Translations under genes and position numbers: made by a program | Source: Allobosea sp. Tri-44 | Lineage (GTDB): Bacteria; Pseudomonadota; Alphaproteobacteria; Rhizobiales; Beijerinckiaceae | Reading direction: 5' to 3' | Length of the DNA: 64,000 nt | NCBI RefSeq assembly: GCF_004123845.1 | Contig: NZ_NBDP01000036.1 | Location: 62,001-126,000 of the forward strand | In this document: piece by piece, positions 15,415 to 23,568 of the stretch | Layout of the letters: each line of letters begins with the position of its first letter | How positions within the stretch are numbered: the stretch's first letter is position 1 | Notes under the pieces: generated by a model | Databases searched by the model: none | The model's input: only the letters and a program-made list of their open reading frames with translations | Told to the model about the DNA's origin: nothing

Positions 15415-16908
15415 TCAGTTGGGTTGCCCGATGCCGCCGAGGCAGACGTACTTGATCTCGAGGTAGTCCTCGATCCCGTACTTCGACCCTTCGCGACCGA
15501 GACCCGATGATTTTACGCCACCGAAGGGGGCGACTTCGGTGGAGATCAGACCCTCGTTGGCTCCGACGATGCCGGCTTCCAGCGCCTCTGCCACTCGTAT
15601 CACGCGGCCGATGTCACGACTGTAGAAGTACGCAGCCAGACCGAACTCGCTGTCATTCGCCATGGCGATCGCCTCCGCCTCAGTCTCGAACCGGATAAGG
15701 GGCGCCAGCGGGCCAAAGGTCTCCTCTTGGAAAACCAAGGCAGACGATGAAACGTCAGCAAGCACCGTCGGCTCGAAGAAATTGCCTCCGAGATCGTGCC
15801 GCTTCCCGCCGGCTACGACGCGCGCGCCCTTCGCCAGTGCGTCGCGGACATGTTCCTCGACCTTGTCGGCTGCAGCGGCATTGATGAGCGGCCCCTGTGT
15901 CACGCCCTCGCTCATCCCGTCACCGACCTTGAGTTGTCCAACGGCCGTCGCAAGCTTCTCGGCGAAGCGATCATAGACACCGGCCTGAACCAGGAAGCGG
16001 TTCGCGCAGACACAGGTCTGCCCGGTGTTGCGATACTTCGAGGCCATCGCCCCCTTCACCGCCTCATCTAGGTCGGCGTCGTCGAAGACGATGAACGGGG
16101 CATTGCCGCCCAGTTCCATGCTCGTCTTCTTCACCGTTGGAGCGCACTGGGTAAGCAGGATCGAGCCCACCCGCGTCGAACCGGTAAAGGAGAGCTTGCG
16201 CACCAACGGGTTCTCGCAGAGCTCCTTGCCGCACTCGGAAGACGGACCGGTCACAATGTTGCAGACGCCGGGAGGCAGGCCAGCGCGTTCGGCCAGCACC
16301 CCGAGCGCCAGTGCCGAGAAAGGAGTCTCGCTCGCCGGCCGAATGACGCCAGCGCAGCCCGCCGCCCAACCTGGCCCCGCTTTGCGGGTGATCATCGCCG
16401 CCGGAAAATTCCACGGCGTAATCGCCGCAAAGACGCCGATCGGCTCCTTCTGGACGATGAGGCGGCGCCCAGCGACCGGTGTGGGAATCGTATCGCCGTA
16501 GACCCGCTTCGCCTCTTCGCCGAACCATTCGATGAAGGAGGCAGCGTAGGCGATCTCGCCTTTCGCCTCAGCGAATGGCTTGCCCTGCTCGGCTGTCATG
16601 ATGCGCGCCAGATCGTCCTGGTTCTCCATCATCAGATCGAACAGCCGACGCAAGATCGCGGCCCTTTCCTTGCCGGTCTTGGCTCGCCAGGCCGGTTGGG
16701 CCTTATGCGCGGCGGCGATCGCTCTTGCGACCTCGTCGCGCCCGAGCGACGGCACATGCCCGATGACCGCGCCGGTTGCCGGATTGGTCACCGCGATGAC
16801 ATTGCGGCCGACGGTACCGATCCACTCGCCACCAACGAGGTTCGCTTCGAGAAATAGACCGGGATCGGAGAGGGATTCCCGCAGCCCTCTGATCGGCTGA
16901 GCCTTCAT
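15415..16908 (-). CDS. NAD(P)-dependent succinate-semialdehyde-type dehydrogenase
   Basis: Predicted 497 aa, normal for the GabD family. Motifs: PWNFPAAMITRK, catalytic Glu in MELGGNAPFIVFDDAD, and catalytic Cys in NTGQTCVCANRFLVQ; the C-terminus FGGVKSSGLGREGS is typical of succinate-semialdehyde dehydrogenases. It oxidises an aldehyde to the acid, with the substrate unproven. It is the first gene of a minus-strand pair with coxG and is divergent from the thioesterase operon. The shared promoter holds the 19-bp element at 16989. A related but separate copy is at 33686-35137. Confidence 0.9.
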   Translation of the reverse strand: MKAQPIRGLRESLSDPGLFLEANLVGGEWIGTVGRNVIAVTNPATGAVIGHVPSLGRDEVARAIAAAHKAQPAWRAKTGKERAAILRRLFDLMMENQDDLARIMTAEQGKPFAEAKGEIAYAASFIEWFGEEAKRVYGDTIPTPVAGRRLIVQKEPIGVFAAITPWNFPAAMITRKAGPGWAAGCAGVIRPASETPFSALALGVLAERAGLPPGVCNIVTGPSSECGKELCENPLVRKLSFTGSTRVGSILLTQCAPTVKKTSMELGGNAPFIVFDDADLDEAVKGAMASKYRNTGQTCVCANRFLVQAGVYDRFAEKLATAVGQLKVGDGMSEGVTQGPLINAAAADKVEEHVRDALAKGARVVAGGKRHDLGGNFFEPTVLADVSSSALVFQEETFGPLAPLIRFETEAEAIAMANDSEFGLAAYFYSRDIGRVIRVAEALEAGIVGANEGLISTEVAPFGGVKSSGLGREGSKYGIEDYLEIKYVCLGGIGQPN

Positions 16909-16988
16909 TGCACATCCTCCTGTCGCACCGATTTCGCTCTGGCTTTGCGAGTTGCCGTCGCGCCTGGTGCCTTGACATGTCCTAACAC

Positions 16989-17007
16989 AGTCTAATAATG
17001 CAAGTCA
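16989..17007. promoter_or_regulatory. Putative operator shared with the 27571 site
   Basis: On the minus strand it reads TGACTTGCATTATTAGACT. The site at 27571-27589 reads TGACTTTCATAACTAGACT, sixteen of nineteen identical. Both lie in divergent promoters of the same catabolic cluster. The tandem-HxlR regulator at 25238 is the likely binder (inference). Confidence 0.5.
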
Positions 17008-17020
17008 CTAGGAGGAGACA

Positions 17021-17497
17021 ATGGTGGACCAAGAAACCACTGCCCCTAAGGCGACATTCGACCGAGCCATCCGAGGGCGTCGCCGGGACTACGCATTGGC
17101 GCGCCCCATCCCGACGCGCTGGATGGATAACGACGTCTACGGGCATGTGAACAACGTCGTTTACTATTCATTCTTTGACACGGCGGTGAACGCGGCGCTG
17201 ATCGAGCGCGGTCTGCTTGACCCCGCTTCGAGCGAAGTGATCGGCCTCGTGGCCGAGACAGGCTGCCGCTATCACGCTTCTCTTTCCTTCCCGGAAGAGG
17301 TGACGGCGATGCTGCGCGTCGCCCATCTGGGCCGCTCCAGCGTTCGGTACGAGGTCGGGCTATTCACCGATGGCGATCTGGCCGCCGCGGAGGGCCATTT
17401 CGTCCATGTCTATGTCGACAGCCGTACGCGCCGCCCGACCGCATTGCCCGAACCCGTTCGCACATTTCTCGAAACACTCCGAGTGGAACGCGCATGA
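17021..17497 (+). CDS. Hotdog-fold acyl-CoA thioesterase (4-hydroxybenzoyl-CoA thioesterase-like)
   Basis: Predicted 158 aa. The hallmark RWMDNDVYGHVNNVVYYSFF, with Asp in the catalytic loop, begins the hotdog domain. An additional 25-residue N-terminal tail is present. It should hydrolyse an acyl- or aroyl-CoA. AGGAGG precedes the ATG. It is the first gene of a plus-strand operon running to about 25.1 kb, and its stop overlaps the crotonase start by four bases. Its presence with a CoA ligase suggests the pathway passes through a CoA ester that is later released. Confidence 0.85.
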   Translation: MVDQETTAPKATFDRAIRGRRRDYALARPIPTRWMDNDVYGHVNNVVYYSFFDTAVNAALIERGLLDPASSEVIGLVAETGCRYHASLSFPEEVTAMLRVAHLGRSSVRYEVGLFTDGDLAAAEGHFVHVYVDSRTRRPTALPEPVRTFLETLRVERA

Positions 17498-18276
17498 CTA
17501 GCATCGAGGGTATCGATATCACGCGCGAAGGCGTGATCGCGACCGTCACGTTGAATCGTCCGGAGCGGAAGAACGCCGTCACCTTCGCCATGTGGCAGGC
17601 GCTCGCCGATATTTTCGGAGAGTTCGGGCGAGACGAAACCCTGCGGGGCGTTATCCTCACCGGCGCGGGCTCGACCTTTTCCGCCGGTGCCGACATCGGT
17701 GACTTCGAACAGAACCGCGCCTCGACCGAGCAAGGAATTGCTTATGAAGTTGCGGTCGACGCAGCCTGCGATGCCATTGCCGCGCTAGGGCGGCCGGTCG
17801 TGGCCGCAATCCGCGGTCATTGCTACGGCGGCGCCTGCAATCTCGCCATGGCATGTGACTTCCGCATCATTTCTGCCGACGCTCGGATGGCGATCCCCGC
17901 CGCTAAGCTTTCTATCGTGTACGGCGTGAAGGGCACGGCCCGGCTGCTGGCGTTGGTCGGCCTTGCGGAAGCGAAGCGCATCTTCTTCTCAGCACAAGGC
18001 TTCAACGTCGCACACGCCCTGCGTATCGGCTTCGCGCAAGGGGTCGCGGAAGATCCGCTCGCAGCCGCGAAAGAGCTTCTCGATGACTTCTCGGATTTGG
18101 CGCCGCTCTCCATTGCCGGAGCCAAGGCCATTCTGAATAGCCTCTCGATGCGCGATCTTCCCTTCGAGGCTGAAGGCGCCAACGCACACATCCTGCGCGC
18201 CCTGAACAGCGCCGACTATTCCGAGGGCCGAGCCGCCTTTGCTCAGAAGCGGTCGCCGCGCTTTCAAGGACACTGA
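17494..18276 (+). CDS. Crotonase-family protein (enoyl-CoA hydratase/isomerase-like)
   Basis: Predicted 260 aa. Crotonase features are clear: TLNRPERKNAVTFAM, the oxyanion-hole loop FSAGADIGDF and GHCYGGACNLAMACDFRI. Of the two catalytic glutamates of true hydratases, the first is Asn here (GGACNLAM rather than GGxCELAM), and the second region (IPAAKLSIVYGVKGTARL) lacks the usual Glu. The enzyme is therefore unlikely to be a plain hydratase; isomerase, hydrolase or C-C cleaving reactions are possible. It lies in the operon between the thioesterase (4-base overlap) and coxM (two-base gap). Confidence 0.85.
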   Translation: MTSIEGIDITREGVIATVTLNRPERKNAVTFAMWQALADIFGEFGRDETLRGVILTGAGSTFSAGADIGDFEQNRASTEQGIAYEVAVDAACDAIAALGRPVVAAIRGHCYGGACNLAMACDFRIISADARMAIPAAKLSIVYGVKGTARLLALVGLAEAKRIFFSAQGFNVAHALRIGFAQGVAEDPLAAAKELLDDFSDLAPLSIAGAKAILNSLSMRDLPFEAEGANAHILRALNSADYSEGRAAFAQKRSPRFQGH

Positions 18277-18278
18277 CG

Positions 18279-19157
18279 ATGAAACCGGCAGCCTTCGACT
18301 ACGTCCGCGCCGAGAGCGTCGCGCATGCGGTCGATACGCTCGCTGGCGCAGGCGGCGATGGCAAGATCATCGCGGGCGGGCAGAGCCTGATGCCGATGAT
18401 GAACTTCCGCCTCGTAAAGCCGTCAGTTCTCGTCGACATCAACGCGATCGCTGGTCTCGACCGGGTAGAACGCGATGACTCGCGCCTGCGCATCGGAGCA
18501 TTGGTGCGCCATTTTATGACGGCGCGCGATCCGATCATCGCCAGGCATGCCCCGGTCGTGTCGGAAGCGATGAAGCATGTAGCCCATCTGACCGTCCGCA
18601 ATCGCGGGACCTTCTGCGGCAGCGTGTGTCATGCTGATCCAGCCGCTGAGATGCCGATGATGACGGTGCTGCTCGATGGCAGAATCCATGCCGTTTCCAG
18701 TCGGGGTACGCGCACGATCCCGGTGCTCGACTTCTTCGCTGGCTCGCTCGTGACCACGCTGGAACCGGACGAGCTCGTCGCCGCTATCGACCTCGCGACC
18801 ATTCCCGAGGGCATGGGGTACGGGTTCCACGAATTCGCCCGGCGCCATGGCGACTACGCGCTGGCCGCTGCCGCCGCACTGATGCGTCGCGAAGACGGTC
18901 GGGTGAAGGACATCCGCATCGCGGTGATGGGCGTCGGCGAAATGCCGAGCCGCATCGCGGCTGCCGAAGATCAACTTGAGGGCACAGAGCTGACAGATAA
19001 AGCCGTCGGCCGCGCCGTCGCTGCTTTGCGTGCGGCGATTTCGCCCGGTTCTGACCTGAATGCCTCGGCCGACTATCGGCGCCATTTGGCGGGAGCGCTC
19101 GCTGGCCGTGCGATCCGTGACGCCTGGTCCCGGGCCAAAGAGGCTGTGCCGGCATGA
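18279..19157 (+). CDS. Molybdenum hydroxylase FAD subunit (CoxM-like)
   Basis: Predicted 292 aa, standard length. FAD-binding signatures: IIAGGQSLMPMMNFRLVKPS and TVRNRGTFCGSVCHADPAAE, followed by the CO-dehydrogenase flavoprotein C-terminal domain. It passes electrons from the iron-sulfur subunit to an acceptor. It overlaps the coxS-like gene by four bases. With CoxS and CoxL below it makes a heterotrimeric xanthine-oxidase-family hydroxylase that oxidises a C-H bond, probably on an aromatic or N-heterocyclic substrate. Confidence 0.9.
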   Translation: MKPAAFDYVRAESVAHAVDTLAGAGGDGKIIAGGQSLMPMMNFRLVKPSVLVDINAIAGLDRVERDDSRLRIGALVRHFMTARDPIIARHAPVVSEAMKHVAHLTVRNRGTFCGSVCHADPAAEMPMMTVLLDGRIHAVSSRGTRTIPVLDFFAGSLVTTLEPDELVAAIDLATIPEGMGYGFHEFARRHGDYALAAAAALMRREDGRVKDIRIAVMGVGEMPSRIAAAEDQLEGTELTDKAVGRAVAALRAAISPGSDLNASADYRRHLAGALAGRAIRDAWSRAKEAVPA

Positions 19158-19639
19158 CAACCGCCAAACGTGAGATTTCCGTCATCGTAAACGGGCTTCG
19201 ACACAGCGTATTGGTCGAGCCGCGCATGCTGCTGAGCGACATGCTCCGACAAGAACTCGGGCTCACGGGAACACATGTCGGTTGCGAGCACGGGGTCTGC
19301 GGGGCCTGCACCATCCTCCTGAACGGGCGCAGCGCTAGATCCTGCCTGACGCTCGCTGTCCAGGCCGATAACGCCGAGATCGAAACCGTCGAGGGACAGG
19401 GAACCATTGAGGACCTCGGACGGGCCCAGCGCGCGTTTCGCGACCATCATGGCCTGCAATGCGGCTTCTGCACGCCCGGCTTCATCATGACCATCACCGA
19501 CATCCTGCGGAACCACGCTCCGTCAAGCGACGACGAGATCCGCGAGGCGCTGTCCGGAAACATCTGCCGCTGCACAGGCTACGAGCACATCGTCGACGCC
19601 GTGCGCGAGCTTGTTCGCGAAAAGGAGGCTAGGCCATGA
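19154..19639 (+). CDS. Molybdenum hydroxylase 2Fe-2S subunit (CoxS-like)
   Basis: Predicted 161 aa. Both 2Fe-2S clusters are complete: GCEHGVCGACTILLNG with a later Cys (ARSC), and CGFCTPGFI with ICRCTGYEHIV. It relays electrons from the molybdenum subunit to the FAD subunit. The start overlaps coxM and the stop overlaps the next gene, each by four bases. Confidence 0.93.
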   Translation: MTTAKREISVIVNGLRHSVLVEPRMLLSDMLRQELGLTGTHVGCEHGVCGACTILLNGRSARSCLTLAVQADNAEIETVEGQGTIEDLGRAQRAFRDHHGLQCGFCTPGFIMTITDILRNHAPSSDDEIREALSGNICRCTGYEHIVDAVRELVREKEARP

Positions 19640-20394
19640 AGCTTCACTTCCTGTCGGGCGGGCGGTTGCGCATGCGCCGATCGATCTACCAGCCCGACGC
19701 CGCCAAGGAGGAGACGCTAGAACTGCCGGTTTCCTGCGCGCTGATCCGCCACCCGCAGGGCAATGTGCTCTTTGACACCGGTTGCAATCCGCAAGCTGCG
19801 GCAGATCCGGAAGAGCGCTGGGGTGGCTTGGCCCGGGTCATGACGCCGATCTTCGAAGCCCGTGACACGGTCGTACCGCAGCTCGCGGGCCTCGGTCTCC
19901 TACCGAGCGACATCGACATCGTGGTCTGCTCCCACCTTCACCCGGATCACTGCGGCTGCAACGAAGCCTTTCACCACGCGACGATCATGTGTCACGCCGC
20001 TGAGCTCGATACGGCCAAAGCCGAGGGCGCAGAAAAGCAAGGCTATCTTCCGAAGGAGTGGAACCAGCCTAACGGCTTCACCACCTTCGACCAGCGGCAT
20101 GATCTGTTCGGCGATGGTCGGATCGTCCTTGTTCCTCTTCCCGGCCACACTCCGGGGACGACGGGGGCTCTCGTGCAGCTCGACCGGGACGGTCAGTTCC
20201 TGCTTGCCGCCGATGCGGCGCCGATGCGCTCGTCCCTCGATGGCATCCTGCCCAAGAACAACTGGAACCAAGAGTTCGCCGCCACCACCATCGCCGAAAT
20301 CAGGCGTCTGGAGGCCGAAGGCGCCACCGTGATCTTCGGACACGACGACGCGCAATGGGCAGCGTTGCGCAAAGGCCGGGACTTCTACGAATGA
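19636..20394 (+). CDS. Metallo-beta-lactamase-fold hydrolase (N-acyl-homoserine-lactonase-like)
   Basis: Predicted 252 aa. The zinc site is present: SHLHPDHCG (HxHxDH), a later His in PLPGHTPGTTG, Asp in LAADAAPM, and His in IFGHDDAQW. The fold is the AHL-lactonase branch. It sits inside the coxMSL genes with four-base overlaps at both ends, so it probably opens a lactone or ester intermediate made by the hydroxylase. Quorum quenching is a less likely role. Confidence 0.85.
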   Translation: MKLHFLSGGRLRMRRSIYQPDAAKEETLELPVSCALIRHPQGNVLFDTGCNPQAAADPEERWGGLARVMTPIFEARDTVVPQLAGLGLLPSDIDIVVCSHLHPDHCGCNEAFHHATIMCHAAELDTAKAEGAEKQGYLPKEWNQPNGFTTFDQRHDLFGDGRIVLVPLPGHTPGTTGALVQLDRDGQFLLAADAAPMRSSLDGILPKNNWNQEFAATTIAEIRRLEAEGATVIFGHDDAQWAALRKGRDFYE

Positions 20395-22790
20395 GCCAGG
20401 TCGATGCCTCGGTCGAGCTGCGGCCCAAGCTCGTTGGCGCGCGCGTCAAGCGCACAGAGGATCCGCGCCTCCTGTCCGGCAACGGGCGCTATGTCGACGA
20501 TATGACGCCCAAGGGCACACTTCATGTCGCCCTGCGCCGCAGCGACCAGCCCCACGCCATGATCCGCGCGATCGATCTCGGTGACGTCTTCGACGTGCCA
20601 GGCGTCGTCGCCGTCTTCGACGCCACAGATCTCGAAGGTGATCTCACCCCGGCGATCCCAACCTCGAAGATGAAGAACTACTATGCGACCCCGATCTGGC
20701 CTCTGGCGCGTGGCAAGGTGCGCTATGTCGGCGAACCGGTCGTCGCGGTCGTGGCCGAGAGCCGCTACGCTGCCGAAGACGCTCTCGAACACATCACAAT
20801 CGACTACGAGCCGCTGCCGTTCGCCATCCGGCAGGTCGACGCCGTCGCCCCGGACGCGCCGCTCCTCCACGAGGAGGCAGGGACGAATGTCATCATCTCC
20901 CGCGAGTTCCAGCGAGGAGAGGTCGACGAGGTCTTCGCACAGGCGCCCGTCACAGTCCGCGCGCGTTTTCGGATGACGCGCAAGACTGCGGTGGCGATGG
21001 AGACGCGGTCCTATCTCGCCGAATGGGACCGCCGCAAACGGGCACTGACCCTGCATTCCTCGACCAACATACCGGGGATCATCCGGGACGTTCTGTCCGG
21101 TTGCCTCGACCTGCCGGGCAACCGCATGCGCGTCGTCGCCCCCGACGTCGGCGGCAGTTTCGGCGGCAAGGGCTCGCTCTATCACGAAGAGCTCCTCGTC
21201 TGCGTGCTGGCACGCAGGCTCGATCGGCCGGTGAAGTTCGTCAGCGACCGGCTGGAAGACCTCACCGCGACGAGCCAAGCCTTCGACGAGCTGATGGATG
21301 CCGAGCTCGCGGTCGACGAGGAAGGACGCCTGCTCGGACTGCGCGCCGACGTGATCGGCGATATCGGCGCCTATTCGATCTATCCCTGGACGGGCGCGCT
21401 CGAACCCGTCCAGGTCGTCAGCTTCCTGCCTGGTCCCTATCGGATGGCGGCCTATCACGGTCGCATTCGCGGCGTTCTCACGCCTAAGCCTCCGACCGGG
21501 CCGTATCGCGGCGTCGGCCGGCCGGCATCGACCTTTGCCATGGAACGACTGATCGACATGGCCGCGCGCAAGCTGGGACTTGATCCAGCCGAGATGCGAC
21601 GGCGAAATCTCGTGAATGCCGAGGAGTTCCCCTACCGCACGGGTTCCGGGATCATCTGGGATCGGTCAGCCTTTCAGGAATGTCTGCAAGCTGCATGCGA
21701 TTGCGCCGATTACCCGGCGCTGTTGCGCGAGCGCGACGAGGCGCGCAACCAGGGGCGCTGGGTCGGGATTGGCTTCGCCAGCTACGCGGAACTGACGGGC
21801 ATAGGCTCGCGTATCGCGGTCGCGCCCGGCATGCCGATCAACACAGGAATCGAGACGGCGAAGATCACGATCGACGCCACCGGTGCCGTCACCGCGGATT
21901 TCGGAATCTCCTCCCATGGCCAGGGGCTAGAGACGACCCTTGCCCAGGTCATCGCCGACGAGCTCGGCTGCCGCATGGAGGACATTGAGGTTCGCCACGG
22001 CGATTCCGCACTCGTTCCGATGGGGACCGGAACCTACGCGAGCCGCTCCGCCGTGCTCGCGGGCGGCGCGGCGACCAAGTCCTCCCATGTCGTCAAGGCG
22101 AAGGTACTCAAAGCCGCCGCTCATCTGATGAAGGTCCCAGTCGAGGACCTCGAGGCCTCGCAGGGCATCGTCAGGTCCCGTTCCTCCAACCGCTCGCTGA
22201 ACTTCAAGGAGATCGCTCACGCCGTCTACGCGCAGATGGGCCGCATCCCACACGACCAGCGCGAGGACCTCGTCGCCATGGAGAGCTACGATCCGTATTT
22301 CGGCACGGCCTGCTCCTCGACGCATCTCGCCATGGTCGAGATCGACCCGGAGACCTACGGCGTGACGGTGAAGCGCTTCGTCGTCGCCGAGGATTGCGGC
22401 CGGATCATCAACCCGATGATCGTCGACGGCCAGGTCCAAGGCGCCGTGGCGCAGGGCATCGGCGCCGCCCTGCTCGAAGAGGTCGTGCACGACGACGACG
22501 GCCAATGCGTCACCGCCAGCTTGGCCGACTATCTCGTCCCGGTCGCCTCCGTCATTCCGACGATCGGCATCGTCCATGTCGAGGCTGAACTGCCCGGCAC
22601 GATCGGCGGCTTCCGCGGCATGGGCGAAGGCGGAACCATCGGTGCTCCGGCTGCGATCGCCAATGCCGTCTCGGACGCGCTTTCCCCCCTCGGCATCGAA
22701 ATCGACACGCTGCCCGTCACGCCGGACCGGATCTTCCGGCTCGTCGAAGCGGCGCGCGCTGCCAACCCCACTGAAAGGACCACGGCATGA
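20391..22790 (+). CDS. Molybdenum hydroxylase large subunit (CoxL/xanthine dehydrogenase-like)
   Basis: Predicted 799 aa. ATG at 20391 overlaps the previous stop as ATGA. The N-terminus reads VGARVKRTEDPRLLSGNGRY, typical of CoxL. Molybdopterin-binding loops: GGSFGGKGSLY, GPYRGVGRP, and the general-base Glu in GMGEGGTIGAPAA. The active-site loop is PYRGVGRP and not the AYxCSFR of form I CO dehydrogenase, so CO oxidation is improbable. It should hydroxylate an organic substrate with water as oxygen donor. The 4-base overlap with the following SDR shows one transcript. Confidence 0.9.
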   Translation: MSQVDASVELRPKLVGARVKRTEDPRLLSGNGRYVDDMTPKGTLHVALRRSDQPHAMIRAIDLGDVFDVPGVVAVFDATDLEGDLTPAIPTSKMKNYYATPIWPLARGKVRYVGEPVVAVVAESRYAAEDALEHITIDYEPLPFAIRQVDAVAPDAPLLHEEAGTNVIISREFQRGEVDEVFAQAPVTVRARFRMTRKTAVAMETRSYLAEWDRRKRALTLHSSTNIPGIIRDVLSGCLDLPGNRMRVVAPDVGGSFGGKGSLYHEELLVCVLARRLDRPVKFVSDRLEDLTATSQAFDELMDAELAVDEEGRLLGLRADVIGDIGAYSIYPWTGALEPVQVVSFLPGPYRMAAYHGRIRGVLTPKPPTGPYRGVGRPASTFAMERLIDMAARKLGLDPAEMRRRNLVNAEEFPYRTGSGIIWDRSAFQECLQAACDCADYPALLRERDEARNQGRWVGIGFASYAELTGIGSRIAVAPGMPINTGIETAKITIDATGAVTADFGISSHGQGLETTLAQVIADELGCRMEDIEVRHGDSALVPMGTGTYASRSAVLAGGAATKSSHVVKAKVLKAAAHLMKVPVEDLEASQGIVRSRSSNRSLNFKEIAHAVYAQMGRIPHDQREDLVAMESYDPYFGTACSSTHLAMVEIDPETYGVTVKRFVVAEDCGRIINPMIVDGQVQGAVAQGIGAALLEEVVHDDDGQCVTASLADYLVPVASVIPTIGIVHVEAELPGTIGGFRGMGEGGTIGAPAAIANAVSDALSPLGIEIDTLPVTPDRIFRLVEAARAANPTERTTA

Positions 22791-23545
22791 ATCTCTCTCT
22801 TGCAGGCAAGGCCGCCCTCGTAACCGGCGCCGGCCGCGACGTCGGCAAGGCGATCGCAATCGAACTCGCCGCCCAGGGCGCCGCGGTCGCGGTCAATTAC
22901 CAGTCGAGCGCCGAAGAGGCCGAGGCGGTCGTGGCCAAGATCGCGGGGGCTGGCGGCAAGGCGATCGCCTTCAAGGCCGACATCTCCGACTTCGCCGAGA
23001 CCAAGGCGATGGTCGACCGGATCGTCTCCGAATTCGGCGGCATCGACATTGTCGTCAACAATGCCGGCGTCGCGCAGCGGGCGCGCTTCCTCGAGACCAC
23101 GCCCGACCAGTGGAAGCGCCACATCGACGTCGGGCTGCTCGGCACAGTCAACACCTCCCAAGCGGCCCTTCCCCATATGGTTCAGGCCGGCAAGGGTGGG
23201 CGCATCATCTCGCTGGGAGGCGACAGCTCGCGTATCGGCGAAGCCAATCTGTCGATGGCCGCGGCTTCTCGGGCGGCGACGATCGCTCTGGTCAAGTCGC
23301 TCGCCCGTGAGTTCGGCCGCTACGATATCACCTGCAACGCGGTGACGCTCGGCATGATTCAGTCGGCCCATTCCGACCCGGCCTGGCTCGCTGAGAACCT
23401 GCCCAAGATGGTCAAGAACTATCCGTTGAAGCGCATCGGCCAACCCTCCGACGTCGCGCCGATGATCGCGTTCCTCGCCTCAGCCGACGCTGCCTGGATC
23501 ACCGGCCAGACGATCAGCGTCAATGGCGGCTTCGCGATGCTCTGA
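22787..23545 (+). CDS. SDR-family protein with altered catalytic residues
   Basis: Predicted 252 aa. The Rossmann start ALVTGAGRDVGKAIA and VVNNAGVA are normal, and the C-terminus SADAAWITGQTISVNGG is typical. The catalytic Tyr-x-x-x-Lys is not present: the equivalent stretch reads NLSMAAASRAAT, giving Ala and Arg at those places. It may have lost reductase activity or use another mechanism. It overlaps coxL by four bases and lies 23 bases before the ligase. Confidence 0.85.
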   Translation: MNLSLAGKAALVTGAGRDVGKAIAIELAAQGAAVAVNYQSSAEEAEAVVAKIAGAGGKAIAFKADISDFAETKAMVDRIVSEFGGIDIVVNNAGVAQRARFLETTPDQWKRHIDVGLLGTVNTSQAALPHMVQAGKGGRIISLGGDSSRIGEANLSMAAASRAATIALVKSLAREFGRYDITCNAVTLGMIQSAHSDPAWLAENLPKMVKNYPLKRIGQPSDVAPMIAFLASADAAWITGQTISVNGGFAML

Positions 23546-23568
23546 CCTGGCGCCAAGGGAGGACGCCC

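Noticed and set aside
19636-20394. Quorum-quenching AHL lactonase
   Set aside because: Embedded with four-base overlaps in a hydroxylase operon; a catabolic lactone or ester is more likely.
18279-22790. Carbon monoxide dehydrogenase (CoxMSL)
   Set aside because: The large subunit lacks the AYxCSFR loop of form I CO dehydrogenase; a general molybdenum hydroxylase fits better.
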